A DNA stretch of 40,547 bases from the NCBI GenBank assembly GCA_027487685.1, contig JAIYDC010000070.1, positions 1-40,547 of the forward strand. The letters run 5' to 3'. The position numbers and the translations under genes are program-made. Source of the stretch: Pseudomonadota bacterium. Lineage in GTDB: Bacteria > Bdellovibrionota > Bacteriovoracia > Bacteriovoracales > Bacteriovoracaceae. The stretch's first letter is position 1. Every line of letters starts with the position of its first letter. Shown piece after piece: positions 7,278 through 16,322 of this stretch. The notes below the pieces were generated by a model. That model saw nothing but the letters and a program-made list of their open reading frames with translations. It did no database searches and was not told the origin of the DNA.

Positions 7278-9460
7278 GTTCCACCCACACGAGTCCTCCG
7301 ACCGCAAACCGGCGGTTAGAGACTTTTTCCTATGATGACCAGATCGTTAAGTCGTTTGTCATCGCGACCGTCCTTTGGGGGGCGGTGGCGATTCTTCTGG
7401 GGGTGGTGATCGCTTTCCAGTTGGCCGAATGGCGGCTTAACTTTGGGGTTCCATGGTTAACCTTCGGCCGGCTGCGCCCACTTCACACCAATGCAGCGAT
7501 CTTCGCCTTTTGCGGGAATGCTATTTTCGCTGGGATCTATTACTCCCATCAGCGGCTGTGTAAGGCGCGGCTCTTTAGCGACCTCTTGTCGCGGATCCAT
7601 TTTTGGGGCTGGCAGGTTATTATTGTCCTTGCGGCAGTGACTCTTCCCTTTGGGATCACCACGGGTAAGGAATATGCTGAGCTTGAGTGGCCGATCGATC
7701 TTTTGATCACGACGATCTGGGTGGTCTTCGCCGTCAATTTCTTTGGGACTTTGGTCCGCCGCCGCGAGCGCCACATCTATGTCGCCATCTGGTTCTACAT
7801 TGCGACCATCGTGACTGTCGCTGTCCTTCATATCGTCAACTCGATGGAGTTGCCGGTTACGCTCTTGAAGTCTTACTCCCTTTATTCTGGCGTCCAGGAC
7901 GCGCTCGTTCAGTGGTGGTACGGTCACAACGCCGTGGCCTTCTTCTTGACCACCCCTTTCCTTGGTCTCATGTACTATTTCATTCCGAAGGCGGCCAATC
8001 GTCCGGTGTATTGGTACCGCCTGTCGATCATCCACTTCTGGTCCCTTGTTTTCATCTATATCTGGGCCGGGCCGCACCATCTCCTTTACACCACTCTGCC
8101 GGAGTGGGCGCAGACTCTCGGCATGGTCTTTTCCATCGCTCTCTGGATGCCAAGCTGGGGGGGAATGATCAATGGTCTCATGACCCTCCGGGGCGTCTGG
8201 GACAAAGTTCGCACTGAACCGGGACTGCGGTTCATGGCGACCTCACTTACTTTCTACGGTATGGCAACCTTCGAAGGCCCTCTTCTATCTATTAAGTCTG
8301 TCAACGCCATCGCGCACTTCACCGACTGGATTCCGGGCCACGTTCACTCTGGAACCATTGGCTGGAACTACATGATGATCGCCGGTGTTCTTTTCTACCT
8401 CGTGCCGAAGCTTTGGAATTCGGAGCTCTATTCCAAGAAACTTGCGAACCTTCAGTTCTGGTTTGCCACCATTGGACTCGTGTTCTACATCGTCTCCATG
8501 TGGGTCGCGGGCATCACTCAGTCTTTGATGTGGCGAGCGATGGACGACGCAGGTCGCCTGATCTACCCGAACTTCATTGAAACTGTAGTGAAGATCGTTC
8601 CGATGTACTGGGTCCGAGCGATCGGCGGAACTCTGGTTCTCGTGTCATTCTTCCTCATGATCTACAACCTCTACATGACTGCGAAACGCGGTAAAAAGAG
8701 GGGCGTTGAAGTTTATGAATCCTACGCGCTGGATGATTCTTCCCTCGAACCAGGTGCAAGCTCTCACCGGAAGCTCGAGGGCCTCCCGATGGTCTTTTCT
8801 GTCCTCTCGGTGGTCGCGATCCTCGTTGGCTCGGCGATTGAGATCGTTCCAAGTCTCATGGCGAAGAACTACATCGTTAAAATGGACGTGGTCAGGCCGT
8901 ATACACCCCTCGAACTTTATGGCCGCGATATTTACATCCGTGAAGGCTGCTACACCTGCCACTCTCAGACTGTTCGTCCGATGACCCACGAAGTCCTCCG
9001 CTACGGTAAGCCGTCCGAAGCCGCAGAGTTCGTCTACGACCATCCGTTCCAGTGGGGTTCCAAGCGTACTGGTCCTGATCTCGCTCGTGCCGGCGGAAAG
9101 TACCCGCACATGTGGCACTATAAGCACTTCTACGATCCACGCGCCGTGACTGCGGGCTCCATCATGCCACGGTATACCTGGCTCTTTGACAATAAGATTG
9201 ATTACTCTACGCTTTCGAAAAAACTCGCCGTGATGAAAAAACTCGGAGTTCCTTACGCGACAGAGGAAATCACCAACGCCGTTGCGATTGCTCAGGCACA
9301 GGCGGCAGAGATCTCGAAGGAACTCGTAGAGAATGGAGTTCCGGCCAAGATTGAACAGATGGAAGTGGTGGCCCTGATTTCTTACATGCAGCGCCTTGGT
9401 GTTGACTATGGCCAGCTGCCGGAAACACCGGTTGAACTCCCCAGCACGGAGGTGAAGTAA
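7274..9460 (+). CDS. ccoNO: Fused cbb3 cytochrome oxidase subunits I and II (CcoN-CcoO)
   Basis: 728 residues. Residues 1 to about 475 are CcoN, the haem-copper catalytic subunit with 12 or more membrane helices. Visible haem and copper ligands include HTNAAIFAF, WWYGHNAVAFF, HH in AGPHHLLY, and GHVHSGTIGWNY. A charged linker (AKRGKKRG...SYALDDSSLEPG) leads to one further helix and the CcoO monohaem cytochrome c domain: GCYTCHSQTV gives the haem c site and SIMPRY the axial Met. In most proteobacteria these are two genes; fused forms are known from some lineages including Bdellovibrio relatives. ATG overlaps the ccoS stop, and its stop overlaps the ccoQ start (TAATG). No frameshift or stop separates the halves. 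Confidence 0.95.
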   Translation: MSSTHTSPPTANRRLETFSYDDQIVKSFVIATVLWGAVAILLGVVIAFQLAEWRLNFGVPWLTFGRLRPLHTNAAIFAFCGNAIFAGIYYSHQRLCKARLFSDLLSRIHFWGWQVIIVLAAVTLPFGITTGKEYAELEWPIDLLITTIWVVFAVNFFGTLVRRRERHIYVAIWFYIATIVTVAVLHIVNSMELPVTLLKSYSLYSGVQDALVQWWYGHNAVAFFLTTPFLGLMYYFIPKAANRPVYWYRLSIIHFWSLVFIYIWAGPHHLLYTTLPEWAQTLGMVFSIALWMPSWGGMINGLMTLRGVWDKVRTEPGLRFMATSLTFYGMATFEGPLLSIKSVNAIAHFTDWIPGHVHSGTIGWNYMMIAGVLFYLVPKLWNSELYSKKLANLQFWFATIGLVFYIVSMWVAGITQSLMWRAMDDAGRLIYPNFIETVVKIVPMYWVRAIGGTLVLVSFFLMIYNLYMTAKRGKKRGVEVYESYALDDSSLEPGASSHRKLEGLPMVFSVLSVVAILVGSAIEIVPSLMAKNYIVKMDVVRPYTPLELYGRDIYIREGCYTCHSQTVRPMTHEVLRYGKPSEAAEFVYDHPFQWGSKRTGPDLARAGGKYPHMWHYKHFYDPRAVTAGSIMPRYTWLFDNKIDYSTLSKKLAVMKKLGVPYATEEITNAVAIAQAQAAEISKELVENGVPAKIEQMEVVALISYMQRLGVDYGQLPETPVELPSTEVK

Positions 9461-9657
9461 TGAAACAGGCAGTACTATCTCACTGGGATCTCCCGTGGCT
9501 TCCTCTGACTGCGATGGTGATTTTCATCGTCTGTTTCAGTGCCTACGTTTACTGGACGTTCCGCACGGATAACGAGTCGTTTTACGAGGACGTTTCTCAA
9601 ATACCTCTTGAGGACCCTAAGACGGTGGGCCCTCTCTCGAAAGGACAATGGCAATGA
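9460..9657 (+). CDS. ccoQ: cbb3 oxidase small subunit CcoQ
   Basis: 65 residues with one membrane helix (about 14-33, LPLTAMVIFIVCFSAYVYW) followed by an acidic cytoplasmic tail (NESFYEDVSQIPLEDP). Size, topology and position between CcoO and CcoP match CcoQ/FixQ, which stabilises the complex. Both ends overlap neighbours: TAATG with ccoNO and ATGA with ccoP. Confidence 0.88.
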   Translation: MKQAVLSHWDLPWLPLTAMVIFIVCFSAYVYWTFRTDNESFYEDVSQIPLEDPKTVGPLSKGQWQ

Positions 9658-10283
9658 GCAATAACCCGCACGATCCAAATTCCAAGCTCGACGTTAAGGA
9701 CGACGAGAAGCACCTCCTGCTTGACCACTCGTATGATGGCATCCAGGAGTTGAACCATCCGCTCCCAAGTTGGTGGAACGCAATCTTCTACACCTGCTGC
9801 GCCTTCGCCACAGGTTATTTTGTCTACTACCAGTTCCTGGGCGGAGCGACGCTTCGGCAAGAATTCACCCAGAGCTATGCCAAAGTGCTGGTCGCTCAGG
9901 CGGAGTTTAAAAAGGCCAATAGCGCCTTTAATCAGGAGCACTACCAGGCGATCGTCGCAGACGGCGGAGTCAAAAAGGGGGCTATGGTCTATGAGGTGAA
10001 CTGTGAAGCGTGCCATAGTGAAAAGGGTAAAGGAGACATCGGGCCAAATCTTACAGATGATCATTGGCTGCTGGCCAAGGGAACACCTGGGACCGTCTAT
10101 AATGTCGTCTTTAACGGCTCAGAAGAAAATGGGATGCCAGCATGGGCCGAACTCCTGGCCAAAGACGAGATCTATCAGGCCGTGGCCTATGTGGCGTCTC
10201 TGAAGAACACCTTCGCCAAGGGTGGCAAAGAGCCTCAGGGCGAAAAGGTGATTGAGACATCGGAGACGGTGGTTGAAAAGTAA
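9654..10283 (+). CDS. ccoP: cbb3 oxidase cytochrome c subunit CcoP, single-haem form
   Basis: 209 residues. The N-terminus has the usual CcoP pattern (DGIQELNHPLPSWW) before one membrane helix (about residues 40-60). One cytochrome c domain follows, with the haem site CEACH, then GDIGPNLTDDHW and the axial-Met segment NGMPAWAELL. Canonical CcoP has two such domains in about 300 residues; here only the first is present and the chain ends in a charged tail. ATG at 9654 overlaps the ccoQ stop and has AAGGAC 8 bases upstream; an ATG at 9648 is possible but too near the ribosome site. The stop lies inside the start of ccoG. Confidence 0.92.
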   Translation: MSNNPHDPNSKLDVKDDEKHLLLDHSYDGIQELNHPLPSWWNAIFYTCCAFATGYFVYYQFLGGATLRQEFTQSYAKVLVAQAEFKKANSAFNQEHYQAIVADGGVKKGAMVYEVNCEACHSEKGKGDIGPNLTDDHWLLAKGTPGTVYNVVFNGSEENGMPAWAELLAKDEIYQAVAYVASLKNTFAKGGKEPQGEKVIETSETVVEK

Positions 10284-11670
10284 AAACATCTTCGAGCTAG
10301 ATCCAGAGCGCCTCGCGACCACCGACGAACAGGGGAATCGGATCTACTTGTATCCGGAGGACGTAAAGGGGAAGTGGAAGGATCGGCGCTCGCTTCTGTA
10401 CTGGCTACTGATTGTCATCTACTTGGTGCTTCCTTGGTTTAACATTAATGGGAGACCCGCGTTCCTGGTGGATCTGGCCCATCGAGAATTTACTTTCTTG
10501 GGGGGGACTCTTCACGGAGTCTTGCCCGTTCTTTTTTTCTTAATAGTTGCGTCTGGTCTTTTCTTCATCGGTTTTCTGACCAGCCTCTTGGGGCGTGTTT
10601 GGTGCGGCTGGGCCTGTCCGCAAACCGTTTTCATTCAGGCGATGTTTATGAAAATCGAAGTCCTTTTTGAGGGGAAGGCGCGGCAGCGTCGTGAACTCGA
10701 TAAGGCCCCATGGAGCTTGAGTAAGGGCCTGCGCCGAGCAGGCAAGTGGCTCGCCTTCGCTGTCATTTCCCTTCACATCGCTCACACTTTGGTCGGCTAC
10801 TTCGTAGGACCGCGGGAGCTCTTTCGAATCACCCTTCAAGCACCCGGAGATAACTGGACCCTCTTCGTTACGACGATGGTGATAACAGCGATCTTTCTTT
10901 TGGACTTCGGATGGTTTCGGGAACAGTTTTGCATCATCGCCTGCCCCTATGGGCGGATGCAGTCTGTGATGATGGATGAGAACTCCCTGGTTGTGGCCTA
11001 TGACGTGAAACGGGGTGAGCCCCGCCGAGATCCCGGAGTGATTGAGCGCTCCGCCGAGGGTGACTGTATTAACTGCTACAATTGTGTCAAGGTATGCCCC
11101 ACTGGTATTGACATCCGCCGGGGAACTCAGCTTGAATGCATCGCCTGCACCCAGTGCATCGATGCCTGCGATGATATTATGACCAAGGTCGGTAAGCCTA
11201 CTGGACTCATCCGCTACAGTTCCGAGAACGAGCTGATCGGGAAGCCGCGAAAGGTGGCCACTGTCCGGTCTGGGATCTATGTCGCGATCTCGCTAACGTT
11301 CGTTTCTCTGTTTCTTGTCTTCCTGAATGCAAGTACCAATCTGAACCTCGTTTTCTTACGTTCAAAAGTTCCGTTTACTCTGATCGATGAAGGCAGGACA
11401 GTGGTGAATCACTTTACGCTTAAACTCTCGCACCAAGGGAGTAAGACTTATAACATTGACCTTGTCGTGAACGATCCGGACATCGCTGCTGTCACTAATT
11501 CGCATCCTACGATCGTCAATGTTCCGGATAAAAAGATCGTTCTCTTTTTGAAGTTTCCCATCACAGAACTTGAAAGCGGTTCCCGGGTAGTCCAGGTGAG
11601 TGCGGTGGACTCTGAAACTCGAGCTATACTCGCGACGAAGGAGGTGACAATTGTCGGACCAGTTCGTTAG
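10273..11670 (+). CDS. ccoG: Cupric reductase / cbb3 assembly ferredoxin CcoG (RdxA/FixG family)
   Basis: 465 residues. It is an inner-membrane protein with several helices and two [4Fe-4S] sites (CINCYNCVKVCP and CIACTQCIDAC). Other conserved cysteines lie in WCGWACPQTVF and CIIACPYGRM. The C-terminal 110 residues form an Ig-like domain (FixG type). CcoG reduces Cu(II) to Cu(I) for cbb3 assembly. I chose TTG at 10273 because GGAG lies 7 bases upstream; an in-frame TTG at 10252 has no clear ribosome site. It overlaps ccoP by 11 bases and the next gene by 20. Confidence 0.93.
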   Translation: MKSKNIFELDPERLATTDEQGNRIYLYPEDVKGKWKDRRSLLYWLLIVIYLVLPWFNINGRPAFLVDLAHREFTFLGGTLHGVLPVLFFLIVASGLFFIGFLTSLLGRVWCGWACPQTVFIQAMFMKIEVLFEGKARQRRELDKAPWSLSKGLRRAGKWLAFAVISLHIAHTLVGYFVGPRELFRITLQAPGDNWTLFVTTMVITAIFLLDFGWFREQFCIIACPYGRMQSVMMDENSLVVAYDVKRGEPRRDPGVIERSAEGDCINCYNCVKVCPTGIDIRRGTQLECIACTQCIDACDDIMTKVGKPTGLIRYSSENELIGKPRKVATVRSGIYVAISLTFVSLFLVFLNASTNLNLVFLRSKVPFTLIDEGRTVVNHFTLKLSHQGSKTYNIDLVVNDPDIAAVTNSHPTIVNVPDKKIVLFLKFPITELESGSRVVQVSAVDSETRAILATKEVTIVGPVR

Positions 11671-12382
11671 TTTTCTTGCGGATCTTAAGAACTTCATTCC
11701 TTGGGTCTCGTTCCTCGCGGGTCTAGGCGGAGGTCTTCATTGCGTTGGGATGTGCGGGGGCCTTGTGAGCGCCAGCTGCGAGCGCGCGGGTGATGTATCC
11801 CGATATCAGCTGGGTCGCCTCTTAGGCTACCTCGCACTGGGCTTGGTCGCCGGTTTTTTGGGATCGTTCCTAAACATTGCGGGCCTTCCTGCTTGGGCGA
11901 CGCTGGCCCCTGGGCTTTTAATTGGGGCCCTTTTTGTCTTTTGGGGGATGCAGAACTTCCGGGGGCGCAAAGCTGAACTCCCGGTTCCGAAAGTTTGGTC
12001 TAAGGCGTACGCTCGTCTGTGGAGATTTCTGATTCAGAAAAATCGTACCTTCACCAGGGCGTTCTTCACGGGTTTCATTTCCATCATGCTTCCCTGTGGA
12101 CTTTTGTATGGCATTATTCTCGGAACGGTGGCGCTTCAGCATACAACTCTGGCACTTCTGTCCATGTTTTGCTTCTGGCTTGGCACAGTACCGAGTATGG
12201 TCATCGCTCCAGGGCTCATTCGGACAGTGTTATCGCCCCTCAGATCGAAGCTGCCGAAAACTTATGGGGCAAGTCTGGTTCTGATCGGACTTCTGACGAT
12301 CACTTTTCGTGTCGCGAAGCTTAATGAAATTCAGCGCGCTGAACGGTTTTCAGGTGCGCTGTCTGAGCGTTCCTGTCACTAG
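11651..12382 (+). CDS. SafE/TauE-like membrane transporter in the cbb3 operon
   Basis: 243 residues with about six membrane helices. The family signature GLHCVGMCGG near residue 30 and MLPCGLLYG near residue 142 place it in the COG2836 group (sulfite-exporter-like, related to DsbD and UreH-type membrane domains), which often sits in cbb3 operons. The conserved His and Cys in these motifs fit a role in metal handling or thiol transport across the membrane; the actual substrate is not proven. The TTG start at 11651 has an almost perfect ribosome site (AAGGAGGTG) 5 bases upstream, inside ccoG. Its stop directly abuts that of the convergent next gene. Confidence 0.85.
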   Translation: MSDQFVSFLADLKNFIPWVSFLAGLGGGLHCVGMCGGLVSASCERAGDVSRYQLGRLLGYLALGLVAGFLGSFLNIAGLPAWATLAPGLLIGALFVFWGMQNFRGRKAELPVPKVWSKAYARLWRFLIQKNRTFTRAFFTGFISIMLPCGLLYGIILGTVALQHTTLALLSMFCFWLGTVPSMVIAPGLIRTVLSPLRSKLPKTYGASLVLIGLLTITFRVAKLNEIQRAERFSGALSERSCH

Positions 12383-13645
12383 CTAGAAGAAGCTTCCTAA
12401 CGGGAAACCGATGGAAAGGCCGATCATTGCAGCTCTTCGATCATCTTGTCTCCAGTCGATATAATTGAGCTCCCAGAAGTAGCTTTTGCCATAGCGAATC
12501 CAGATGTTCTCATAATCATAGAGACCTGAAAAACTTGCGAACATTCCATAAGAAAATTTGTAGTTTAATTGTCCGAAGGGATGCTTGTAGATGAACTCAA
12601 GGCCCTGGGGGAGGATCAGGTCCGATTGTGTCGTCGCACCTCCGGCCGCACGAAACTCAACTCCTTGGGCACCAATCAGAGAAGTGAGAACGCAGCGCTG
12701 GTCGCAGAATTCCGCCAGGTCCCAGGCAAAGTAGGTCCCCCAATTATGAAACGTTGCTGCGTTCCTCGAGTAAGAGTCAAAGAAACGTAGTGATGTGGTC
12801 TCATTGAGAGCGAAGTTTCCGTACAGCATGGCCGTGGGAGCGATCTGGGAGCGCTTGTCACCGTTTTTATCTTTGGTCTCCAGCATATAAGGTCCAAGAC
12901 CTCCGGCCAAGCGAAGCCGCGGGAGTTTTGCAGGAACTCGTGCAGATATTTTTAAGACCTTCTCTTCACCCCGGTAGTTCACCAGGGAAATGTTGGCAGC
13001 ACCTGATTCATGAAATGCAACGAGGTAGGGGGGGCCTGACTGATCCTTCATTCGGTAAGCCGCGGAGCTAAGAAGCACTTCGAGGTAGGGTTTTTCTTCG
13101 CCGAAAAGGCCAGTTCGCTGGACTTTGCAACCTACGGAGATGAAGTCTTTATCAATTCCGGAGAGCTCGACGGAGTAGGGAGCACAGGAGTAATCGATCA
13201 GGAGTGCGCGCAGCTTAGGCGAGGGAAGAATGCGCACGACGCTCACGATCTTTTCCCCTTCCGTTAGTTGGAGAGGGAGTGATTCAAACAGCGAGATGAA
13301 AATCCGTGCGGTATAGTGCCCTCTGGTCTGATCGAAGAGAGGGATGATCTTTTGGTTGGCGTAGTTCCATGAGTAACGGTGAGTGAGTGGGGCGTTGAAC
13401 GAAACCTCTAAAAGGGCCCTGGGAAGGAGCAGAGAGCGATCCAGACGGACCCATTGGAGTGAGTCTCGGATCATGACCCCTTTAACTTGGTAGGTACCCT
13501 CGCTCTCAATGCCGAAGGCGTCGAGGTCAATAGGCATGCGCTCTTCAGCGAGTTTGACTCCCCCGAAAGAGATGGGATCGATTTTCTGTCGCTGGGCCCG
13601 AGCATCCATACAAAAGAGAAGACAGAGTATTGTGATCAGTTTCAT
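12383..13645 (-). CDS. Outer-membrane beta-barrel protein with periplasmic N-terminal domain
   Basis: 420 residues from the ATG at 13645, with a signal peptide (MKLITILCLLFCMDARA). The first half (to about residue 240) looks like a soluble beta-rich domain with few cysteines. The second half has short alternating strands rich in Tyr, Phe and Trp and ends in GSFF, as outer-membrane barrels do. I do not recognise the family. An in-frame upstream start at 13714 would place 23 residues before the signal peptide and is rejected. Gap to the upstream PhnA gene is about 75 bases, so they could be co-transcribed. Confidence 0.7.
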   Translation of the reverse strand: MKLITILCLLFCMDARAQRQKIDPISFGGVKLAEERMPIDLDAFGIESEGTYQVKGVMIRDSLQWVRLDRSLLLPRALLEVSFNAPLTHRYSWNYANQKIIPLFDQTRGHYTARIFISLFESLPLQLTEGEKIVSVVRILPSPKLRALLIDYSCAPYSVELSGIDKDFISVGCKVQRTGLFGEEKPYLEVLLSSAAYRMKDQSGPPYLVAFHESGAANISLVNYRGEEKVLKISARVPAKLPRLRLAGGLGPYMLETKDKNGDKRSQIAPTAMLYGNFALNETTSLRFFDSYSRNAATFHNWGTYFAWDLAEFCDQRCVLTSLIGAQGVEFRAAGGATTQSDLILPQGLEFIYKHPFGQLNYKFSYGMFASFSGLYDYENIWIRYGKSYFWELNYIDWRQDDRRAAMIGLSIGFPLGSFF

Positions 13646-13719
13646 GGATTCGCTTTGTTGGTTGGCGTGAACAAATAGTTTAGGGCAATGGCCACAGGAC
13701 GCCAATCTCGGCAAAGGGT

Positions 13720-14295
13720 TCAGCTCTTTTTGAGAAATGCTGCCACCAGAACGATTTGAATACCGTTCACCCGACCTTCAATGTTTTTTGGGTTGTCCCC
13801 AAGTTTAATATTCTTCACCAGAGTCCCACGTTTCGCTGTGAAGCCTCCCCCTTTCACCTCAAGGTCTTTGATGAGTGTCACGGAATCTCCCTCTTGGAGA
13901 CGAGTCCCGTTGCTATCCAGGGTGGGTGCATCAGTATCACCATCATTGGCCTCAAGGTCTAGACCTTCCCTGGCGAAGGCAAGGTCTTCGGCCTCTAGAT
14001 AGAGTTGGTCTAAAAGGTCTCGGGCCCAGCTGTTAACTCCTAGCTGTGTGAGGAGTCGGTAGCTCATGATTTTTACCGCCCTGTGCTCGCTCCAGATGGC
14101 CTCGCTGAGACAGCGCCAGTGATGGGCGTCAAGAGGGATTTCCCCGAGGGCCTGGACCCGGCAAGTTTTGCATAGGAGAAGAGCGCTTTCCGGTGTGGGC
14201 GGTGTCGTGAGACCGAAGGGGCTCGGGTCATTGGAATTTTGGCAGAGTTCGCACTGGTTATGTCCGCGAGCGGAGAGCGTTTGGTCGAGGTTCAT
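13720..14295 (-). CDS. PhnA-domain zinc-ribbon protein
   Basis: 191 residues. Two cysteine pairs, CELC (residues 15-18) and CKTC (42-45), form an N-terminal zinc ribbon. A middle helical segment of about 70 residues follows, then the PhnA domain: DSNGTRLQEGDSVTLIKDL, LGDNPKNIEGRVNGIQIVL and a final Lys-rich end. PhnA proteins are common, and despite the name are not proven in phosphonate use. It is longer than the usual 110-residue PhnA because of the middle segment. Start chosen at 14295, with AGGAGAAG 7 bases upstream. Confidence 0.85.
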   Translation of the reverse strand: MNLDQTLSARGHNQCELCQNSNDPSPFGLTTPPTPESALLLCKTCRVQALGEIPLDAHHWRCLSEAIWSEHRAVKIMSYRLLTQLGVNSWARDLLDQLYLEAEDLAFAREGLDLEANDGDTDAPTLDSNGTRLQEGDSVTLIKDLEVKGGGFTAKRGTLVKNIKLGDNPKNIEGRVNGIQIVLVAAFLKKS

Positions 14296-14379
14296 GAGCT
14301 CTTCTCCTGGTAAGTTTTCCACCGAATATAGCAGGCATTCCGTCGAAAAAGTATGATAAACTTTATCGGTGAGGTTATG

Positions 14380-14988
14380 ATGGACAAACCCTTTTCTGAG
14401 GCCTGCGAGCGAAACCGGATCCCGATTCTCAAAGTCCTGAAGGATGTCATTACGTCAACGGACACGAGGCTGCTTGAGGTCGGTTCGGGCACGGGCCAGC
14501 ACGCTGTTTATTTTGCGCCTCATTTTCCTCACCTCATCTGGGTGACCTCGGATCAACGAGAAAATCACCCGGGAATCCGAAGCTGGCTCGATGAGTCCGG
14601 TGCTCCGAATCTAATCGGACCGGGAATCTTTAAGGTCGGTGAGGATAATTTTCCCAATGGTGTCTTCGACGTTGTTTTTACCGCCAACACATTTCATATC
14701 ATGTCTTGGGAAGAGTGCCGCCTCTTGATGCGCGACCTCGGCAGGCACCTGCGGCCCGGTGCACGCTTCCTGACCTATGGCCCCTTTAACTATCAGGGGA
14801 ACTTCACCTCCGATGGAAATCGCACTTTTGATCGCTCGCTTCGGGAAACGGCACCGCACATGGGACTCAGAAATTTTGAAGACGTGACCTTAGGGCTCTC
14901 GGAGAATGGCCTTGGGCTTGTCCGGGATTATGAAATGCCGTCTAACAACCGACTCCTCGTTTTTAAAAAAAATGAACTCGTTCAATAG
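14380..14988 (+). CDS. SAM-dependent methyltransferase, DUF938 family
   Basis: 202 residues. It begins with the DUF938 hallmark DKPFSEACERNR, followed by the SAM-binding loop LLEVGSGTGQHAVYFA, a later motif VFTANTFHIMSW, and TYGPFNYQGNFTSDGN near the substrate side. The substrate is unknown for this family. The ATG at 14380 has GGTGAGG at suitable spacing; the adjacent ATG at 14377 and one at 14353 are alternatives. It is divergent from PhnA. Confidence 0.88.
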   Translation: MDKPFSEACERNRIPILKVLKDVITSTDTRLLEVGSGTGQHAVYFAPHFPHLIWVTSDQRENHPGIRSWLDESGAPNLIGPGIFKVGEDNFPNGVFDVVFTANTFHIMSWEECRLLMRDLGRHLRPGARFLTYGPFNYQGNFTSDGNRTFDRSLRETAPHMGLRNFEDVTLGLSENGLGLVRDYEMPSNNRLLVFKKNELVQ

Positions 14989-15054
14989 ACGATCGCTACC
15001 TAAAATCTCTGGCATAGAGTATGATCAGGGTATTCAAACGCCGGAGTACGAATC

Positions 15055-16314
15055 ATGGTCGCACTGTTTTCAGTTCCTTTTCTCCTTCTTCTCTCTTTGG
15101 CCCACGCCTCATCGGAGGAAACTCAGGGAAAGACCATTCTGGAGCTTTTGCAGAAAAATAAACCAGCACTCAAGTCCTTCTACATAGACTTACATGAAAA
15201 TCCAGAACTCAGCGGTGAAGAAAAACGAACCGCTCAAAAGTTTGGGGACGCCCTCCGTTTATCTGGCTACCAGGTCATAGATAACATCGGTGGCTTCGGA
15301 GTCGCCGGCGTTATGAAAAATGGTTCTGGACCTGTCACCCTCATCCGCGCTGAGCTGGACGGGCTCCCTCTGGTGGAAAACACAGGGCTCAGTTACCAGA
15401 GTAAAGTTCCAGGCAAAATGCACGCTTGCGGGCATGATTTTCATATGACCACCATTGTGGGCGCAGCTCAAGTCATGGCCAGTATGAAGGATCAGTGGAA
15501 AGGAACTCTTGTGGTGATTGGCCAACCGGCGGAAGAAACACTCAAAGGGGCAAGTGCCATGATCGAGGATGGGTTGTTTAAAAAAGTCCCTCGTCCCGAT
15601 CGGCTGATGGCGGTTCACACAAGTGGCAGGTACCCCAAGGGTACCATCGCCATTACGAATGGGTTTGCACTCGCCAATTCCGATTCTGTAGATGTGGAGT
15701 TCAGGGGTCGAGGCTCCCATGGATCGTTACCTGAAAAGAGCATAGATCCCTTTATGATGGCGGCGGAATTTGTGTTGAAGACCCAGACGCTGGTCGGTCG
15801 CGAGATTGATGCCCTCCAGCCAGCGCTGATTAGCATTGGTTCGATCCATGGCGGGACTAAGCATAACATCATCCCGGACAACGTTAAGCTTGAACTCACC
15901 ATGCGGTCCTATGATAAGGATGTCAGAGAGCACTTAAAAAAGCGCATCGTTGAAGTGGCCAATGGGATTGCTGCGACAGCTCGTGCACCAAAACCTGTGG
16001 TAAGTTTTCCTCACGGAGTTGAAGCAACTTTTAATGATCCTCAACTGGCCGATGAAACAAAAAACGTTTTAACGAAAAAATTTGGGGACAAGAAAATTCT
16101 TAAAGGTGAGCCGGCATTAGGCGGAGAAGATTTCGGGAAGTTTGGTCTCGCCGTCAAGGCGCCATCTCTTTTCATGTGGGTAGGGCAATTGGACGAGAAG
16201 GATCCGACGATCTCAGGACATTCGGCGAAGTATGCTCCTGAATTTGATCGGAGCTCTTCCCTGGCGATCGACGCCGTTGTTACAAGCCTTCTCCATTTTC
16301 ACGCCTTGCCATAG
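15055..16314 (+). CDS. Secreted M20-family amidohydrolase/peptidase
   Basis: 419 residues with a signal peptide (LFSVPFLLLLSLAHA), so it acts in the periplasm or outside. The metal-binding motifs of the M20 amidohydrolase group (IAA-amino-acid hydrolase, hippurate hydrolase, AmhX type) are present: RAELDGLPL, MHACGHDFHM, the catalytic Glu in GQPAEE, and a late His in ISGHSAKYAPEFD. The dimerisation domain includes GRGSHGSLPE. Family members release an amino acid from an N-acyl or amide conjugate; the substrate is not predictable here. Start ATG has GGAG 7 bases upstream. Confidence 0.9.
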   Translation: MVALFSVPFLLLLSLAHASSEETQGKTILELLQKNKPALKSFYIDLHENPELSGEEKRTAQKFGDALRLSGYQVIDNIGGFGVAGVMKNGSGPVTLIRAELDGLPLVENTGLSYQSKVPGKMHACGHDFHMTTIVGAAQVMASMKDQWKGTLVVIGQPAEETLKGASAMIEDGLFKKVPRPDRLMAVHTSGRYPKGTIAITNGFALANSDSVDVEFRGRGSHGSLPEKSIDPFMMAAEFVLKTQTLVGREIDALQPALISIGSIHGGTKHNIIPDNVKLELTMRSYDKDVREHLKKRIVEVANGIAATARAPKPVVSFPHGVEATFNDPQLADETKNVLTKKFGDKKILKGEPALGGEDFGKFGLAVKAPSLFMWVGQLDEKDPTISGHSAKYAPEFDRSSSLAIDAVVTSLLHFHALP

Positions 16315-16322
16315 GTCAGTTG

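Noticed and set aside
7457-8080. Long minus-strand open frame inside ccoNO
   Set aside because: Its sequence is the reverse reading of a GC-rich, fully conserved oxidase gene; no start signal or family.
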